A stretch of 64,000 nt of DNA, from positions 124,001 to 188,000 of the forward strand of contig NZ_UYXQ01000005.1 of assembly GCF_900624995.1 (NCBI RefSeq). Direction: 5' to 3'. Below are positions 61,287 to 64,000 of this stretch, one piece after another. Under the pieces are notes generated by a model. The model had not been told where the DNA came from. It worked only from the letters and a program-made list of their open reading frames with translations, and did not search any database. Numbering within the stretch: the first letter of the stretch is position 1; the number at the start of each line of letters is the position of its first letter. A program made the translations under genes and the position numbers. This DNA is from Pseudomonas antarctica (GTDB lineage: Bacteria; Pseudomonadota; Gammaproteobacteria; Pseudomonadales; Pseudomonadaceae).

Positions 61287-62693
61287 TTACCGACACAAGT
61301 AATAGGCACACTGAACGCCAGGCACGCACCTTGAAGGTTTGGTCACCCTCGGGATGTCACGCTCACACCAAGCACTGCGCCCCGATCCAGTCACGGCTGG
61401 ATCGGGGCTTTTTTTACCTGGAATGTGTGGTGAGTTCACAGGCCCCCTCGCAGGCAAGCCAGCGCCCACATTTTGACTTGTGAACGCGGTCAAATATGCG
61501 AGCTGGCTTGCCTGCGAGGGGCGCGCTGCGGTCTGCCGCTGCAACACCAGAATCCGTGAGAGCAACTCATCCCGGTCGATGTAACAACCCTGAAAGTGCC
61601 GCGCTCCGGAAACCGGGTCAAACGCATTGCGCGCATGCAACGTACGGCGGTTATCAAAGCACCACAACTCGCCCGGATTCAAACGCTTGACCAACCGAAA
61701 CCGCTCCTCCCGCGTCATCGCAATAAAGCGCCGATACGCGCGATACAACAACGGCATCTGCGCCACCGGCGCCTCGAACGGCCCGCGCAAAAAGTTGGCC
61801 ATGCGAATCTCCGCCACGTCACCCCAAGCATCCAGCGCAATGATCGGCGCGAGGCGGCGATAGTCGCTGTGACGGTCCTTGTTGCGAAACTCCACGGGGA
61901 TTTCACACAGCGCCTGAAATGCCTCGGGGTCTTCGCTGCGCAGCGCATGGGCGATGGCAAACCCATCGACAAAAATGCTCTCGCCGCCGGTGGCATCGTT
62001 CACCAGGCAATGCAGAAATTGCAGCCCTGGCTGCAGCTCTCGCGTCGGCAAATCGCTGTGCAACGGCAGGTTGAAAGCGGTGTAGGCATTACTGTCGGCA
62101 TCGGCCTTGGACTGCACGTTGAACAGCACGCCGAAGTTGCTCTCGCGGATAAACGAAATGCGCTTGGCGATCAGCGCCAGGGAGCCAGGTTCAGTGGGTA
62201 CGCCACGGATTTGCGTGAGGCCGCCGTCACGCAAGGCCAGCAACCATTGCAGCAGAATATTCGGCTCTTGCATCACGGCTGCGTAGTCGAATACGGGCAG
62301 CTCGAAGTCGCTGTTCCATAGCCGCGATTTTGGCTTGGCTGCACGGCGTTCGGCGCGTGACTCATCGTCGTAGGCATGGGCCCGCAACCAGCCCGGGTCG
62401 TACTGGCTGTGATGGCCGCCGCGCCATTCCACGCTCAGAAAACCCTGATCAATACCTGCGCTGACGGCGGTGAGATTATCGTCCACATCGACAATCTCCA
62501 ACACCTGCTCGCGGGTCACGCTGTATACGCACTGCGCGCAGGGGCAGTTGTCCCGCAGCCACTGATGATGAAACGGGCTCACCCGCCCATCAGCCCACTG
62601 CACGCTGAGTTGATCGCTGTGCACCTGCACATTGGCAAGGTCGCTGATCAGTGGGTAGGTACGGAAGTCGGCAACAGCAGCGGCGGTTTGCAT
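61287..62693 (-). CDS. Gamma-butyrobetaine dioxygenase-like enzyme with REP-derived C-terminal extension
   Basis: A Fe(II)/2-oxoglutarate oxygenase making L-carnitine from gamma-butyrobetaine. It has an N-terminal Zn-cysteine segment (RDNCPCAQC), a metal HxD motif (NLPLHSDLPTRE) and the distal His (FDNRRTLHARNAF). The normal family end is at about residue 390 (HFQGCYIDRDELLSRILVLQR). The frame then continues about 78 residues through the REPIN at 61446-61519 and the complement of the terminator, giving an atypical tail (SQASQLAYL…GAGLPARG…CAYYLCR). It is upstream of gbdR-region genes and in line with cdhB, ten bp apart. Confidence 0.88.
   Translation of the reverse strand: MQTAAAVADFRTYPLISDLANVQVHSDQLSVQWADGRVSPFHHQWLRDNCPCAQCVYSVTREQVLEIVDVDDNLTAVSAGIDQGFLSVEWRGGHHSQYDPGWLRAHAYDDESRAERRAAKPKSRLWNSDFELPVFDYAAVMQEPNILLQWLLALRDGGLTQIRGVPTEPGSLALIAKRISFIRESNFGVLFNVQSKADADSNAYTAFNLPLHSDLPTRELQPGLQFLHCLVNDATGGESIFVDGFAIAHALRSEDPEAFQALCEIPVEFRNKDRHSDYRRLAPIIALDAWGDVAEIRMANFLRGPFEAPVAQMPLLYRAYRRFIAMTREERFRLVKRLNPGELWCFDNRRTLHARNAFDPVSGARHFQGCYIDRDELLSRILVLQRQTAARPSQASQLAYLTAFTSQNVGAGLPARGPVNSPHIPGKKSPDPAVTGSGRSAWCERDIPRVTKPSRCVPGVQCAYYLCR
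61300..61415 (+). ncRNA. Candidate small RNA with strong terminator
   Basis: A strong plus-strand terminator (see next entry) has no plus-strand gene upstream for 570 bp. A possible -10 (TAATAG, 61300-61305) would make an RNA of about 105 nt. The transcript would be antisense to the extended 3' end of the dioxygenase frame on the minus strand. Confidence 0.35.
61379..61415 (+). terminator. Strong rho-independent terminator without assigned gene
   Basis: GCCCCGATCCAG, loop TCACGG, CTGGATCGGGGC and TTTTTTT. The reverse strand has no T run, so it works for plus-strand transcription only. Confidence 0.85.
61446..61519. repeat. REPIN within the 3' end of the dioxygenase frame
   Basis: CCTCGCAGGCAAGCCAGC-type and GCTGGCTTGCCTGCGAGG-type units; the frame of the dioxygenase passes through both. 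Confidence 0.87.
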
Positions 62694-62702
62694 GGCGATT
62701 CC

Positions 62703-63179
62703 CTATTTTTGGGGTGGCAGTCCAATCACGCGGCCGAGCAGGGCGGGCTTCGGCAGGTCGGTTTGTTCGGCGCTGATGCGTGCAAGCTTGCCCAGCACGG
62801 CCTCGGTGAACGGCGCCGAATGCGGGCCGGCGAGGTCGACGTGGAGCAACATTTGCTCGTTGCCGGCCAGCTCCTTTTCGTCGCCCACCAGGTGCAGGCT
62901 GTGATAGAGGTGCAGGCGCTTGCGGTCGTGGGCGATGAGTTGGGTGTGCACTTCGACGTCGGCGCCCAGCTTCACTTCGTGCAGGTAGTTGAGGTGCAGT
63001 TCCAGGGTGAACAGTGAAGTGCCGCTGGCTTCGCGGTTGTCGCTGTCCAGGCCCAGCGTGTCCATCAGCGCGTCGGTGGCGTAACTGAAGATCAGCAGGT
63101 AGAACGCATCGCGCAGGTGGCCGTTGTAATCCACCCAGTCGGGGAGGATTTTTGTGCTGTAAGTCGTCAGTGCAGGCAT
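62703..63179 (-). CDS. cdhB: Betainyl-CoA thioesterase (CdhB-like hotdog protein)
   Basis: A 158-residue hotdog thioesterase: ILPDWVDYNGHLRDAFYLLIFSYATDALMD with the active-site Asp is the 4-hydroxybenzoyl-CoA thioesterase pattern, followed by LNYLHEVKLGADVEVHTQL. In Pseudomonas carnitine catabolism CdhB releases glycine betaine from betainyl-CoA. It precedes the dioxygenase gene (10 bp) and follows cdhA in one operon. Confidence 0.88.
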   Translation of the reverse strand: MPALTTYSTKILPDWVDYNGHLRDAFYLLIFSYATDALMDTLGLDSDNREASGTSLFTLELHLNYLHEVKLGADVEVHTQLIAHDRKRLHLYHSLHLVGDEKELAGNEQMLLHVDLAGPHSAPFTEAVLGKLARISAEQTDLPKPALLGRVIGLPPQK

Positions 63180-63210
63180 GTCTGGGGTTCCGGGTCATTA
63201 CTCGGTCAAC

Positions 63211-63238
63211 TGTGGGAGCAGGCAAGCCAGCTCCCACA
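63211..63238. repeat. Short REP-type hairpin between cdhA and cdhB
   Basis: TGTGGGAGC and GCTCCCACA flank AGGCAAGCCA, an internally deleted REPIN. Confidence 0.7.
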
Positions 63239-63252
63239 GAGATCAACAGCGG

Positions 63253-64000
63253 CTATTCGGCGAAGCTCATACCGTGTTTGGCTTTGGTGGTTTTCACCGC
63301 CTCCAGCACCGCCAACAGGCAATCATCACGATAGCGCTCCAGCGCCGAAATGCTGTGCTTGCCCAACTGCTCGCTGGTGCCATCGACCACATCATCAATC
63401 AACTTGTCAGTCAATTCCGGCGCCGGCAGGTACGTCCACGGCAACTGCAGCGCCGGGCCGAACTGCGCCATGAAATGCCGCATTCCGGCATCACCGCCGG
63501 CCAGGGTGTAAGTCAGGAAGGTGCCCATGAACGACCAGCGCAAGCCGGCGCCAAAACGGATGGCGTCGTCGATCTCGCCGGTGGTCGCCACGCCGTCGTT
63601 AACCAAGTGCAGCGCCTCACGCCACAGCGCTTCAAGCAGGCGGTCTGCGATAAACCCCGGCACTTCCTTACGCACATGCAACGGGCGCATGCCGAGTGAT
63701 TCATACACCTTGATCGCCGCCTGAACAGCCTCCGGCGCGGTATTTTTGCCGCCCACCACTTCCACCAGCGGCAACAGGTAAACCGGGTTAAACGGGTGGC
63801 CGACCACGCAGCGTTCCGGGTGGATGGAACCCTCGTAGAACTCGCTTGGCAACAGGCCCGAGGTACTCGAACCAATCAGCGCATTCGGCTTGGCCGCCGC
63901 GCTGATCTTGCTGTGCAACTCCAGTTTCAGCTCCAGGCGTTCCGGGGCGCTTTCCTGGATGAAGTCGGCGTCTTTCACGCACGCTTCGATCGTGGCGACA
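63253..64000 (-). CDS. cdhA: L-carnitine dehydrogenase (partial at window edge)
   Basis: The C-terminal 248 residues of a 3-hydroxyacyl-CoA-dehydrogenase-type protein; the frame continues off the right edge without a start (an internal GTG at 63978 is not the start). Visible are [59 protein letters not shown] and [19 protein letters not shown]. CdhA oxidises L-carnitine to 3-dehydrocarnitine. It is upstream of cdhB in the catabolic operon. Confidence 0.92.
   Translation of the reverse strand, partial: VATIEACVKDADFIQESAPERLELKLELHSKISAAAKPNALIGSSTSGLLPSEFYEGSIHPERCVVGHPFNPVYLLPLVEVVGGKNTAPEAVQAAIKVYESLGMRPLHVRKEVPGFIADRLLEALWREALHLVNDGVATTGEIDDAIRFGAGLRWSFMGTFLTYTLAGGDAGMRHFMAQFGPALQLPWTYLPAPELTDKLIDDVVDGTSEQLGKHSISALERYRDDCLLAVLEAVKTTKAKHGMSFAE

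Overview
The window is a piece of a Pseudomonas chromosome, most likely the P. fluorescens group. The evidence is dense GC-rich coding with Pseudomonas-type gene orders (epd-pgk-fba, betT/betIBA, cbcXWV-sdaB-gbdR, metF-ahcY), an ahcY-associated SAH riboswitch, and about thirteen REP/REPIN elements built on the GTGGGAGCGGGCTTGCTCGCGA-type repeats common in that group (written here only as a type). No rRNA, tRNA, CRISPR array, phage or transposase gene was seen.

Layout. 0-5 kb: the tail of an unknown gene, cytochrome b561 with YceI, a LysR regulator facing an NTF2-like protein, and an RhlE-type RNA helicase with a long structured leader. 5-10 kb: a periplasmic binding protein, metF, ahcY under an SAH riboswitch, a thioesterase and an FNT channel. 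10-19 kb: a dicarboxylate/amino-acid symporter, VOC protein and LysR group, a CPA1 antiporter, a MAPEG protein, MltA, a c-type cytochrome, DUF1090 and LigB. 19-21.6 kb: an ArsR-methyltransferase fusion (SahR-like) with metK behind a 26-bp palindrome. 21.7-28.2 kb: central carbon genes tkt, epd, pgk and fba, plus two small lipoproteins.

28.2-30.2 kb is an AT-richer islet. It holds a candidate promoter, a 43-codon ORF overlapping the start of an MFS exporter gene, and a near-identical second copy of the fba 3' end with its terminator. Next to it (30.2-30.75 kb) a small protein gene has a leader that can form a three-way junction or a terminator-like hairpin. 31-45 kb is mixed accessory and housekeeping material: a PL7 alginate lyase, a REC-PAS-GGDEF-EAL protein, a YgjP peptidase, ElaA, a YccS-like protein, a flavoprotein, DbpA, an MdtD-type MFS, and an RhlA homologue without RhlB. 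44.9-47.7 kb is a TldD/PmbA pair.

47.8-64 kb is a quaternary-amine region: choline oxidation (betIBA), choline uptake (betT, cbcXWV), serine deamination (sdaA), the regulator gbdR behind a sigma-54-type promoter with upstream inverted repeats, and carnitine/butyrobetaine catabolism (a BBOX-type dioxygenase, cdhB and part of cdhA). Together these genes take choline, butyrobetaine and carnitine to glycine betaine and on to serine and pyruvate. The most notable unexplained items are the 28-30 kb islet, the attenuator-like leader, the REPIN-derived C-terminal extension of the dioxygenase with an unassigned terminator opposite it, and the paired SAH-responsive controls.
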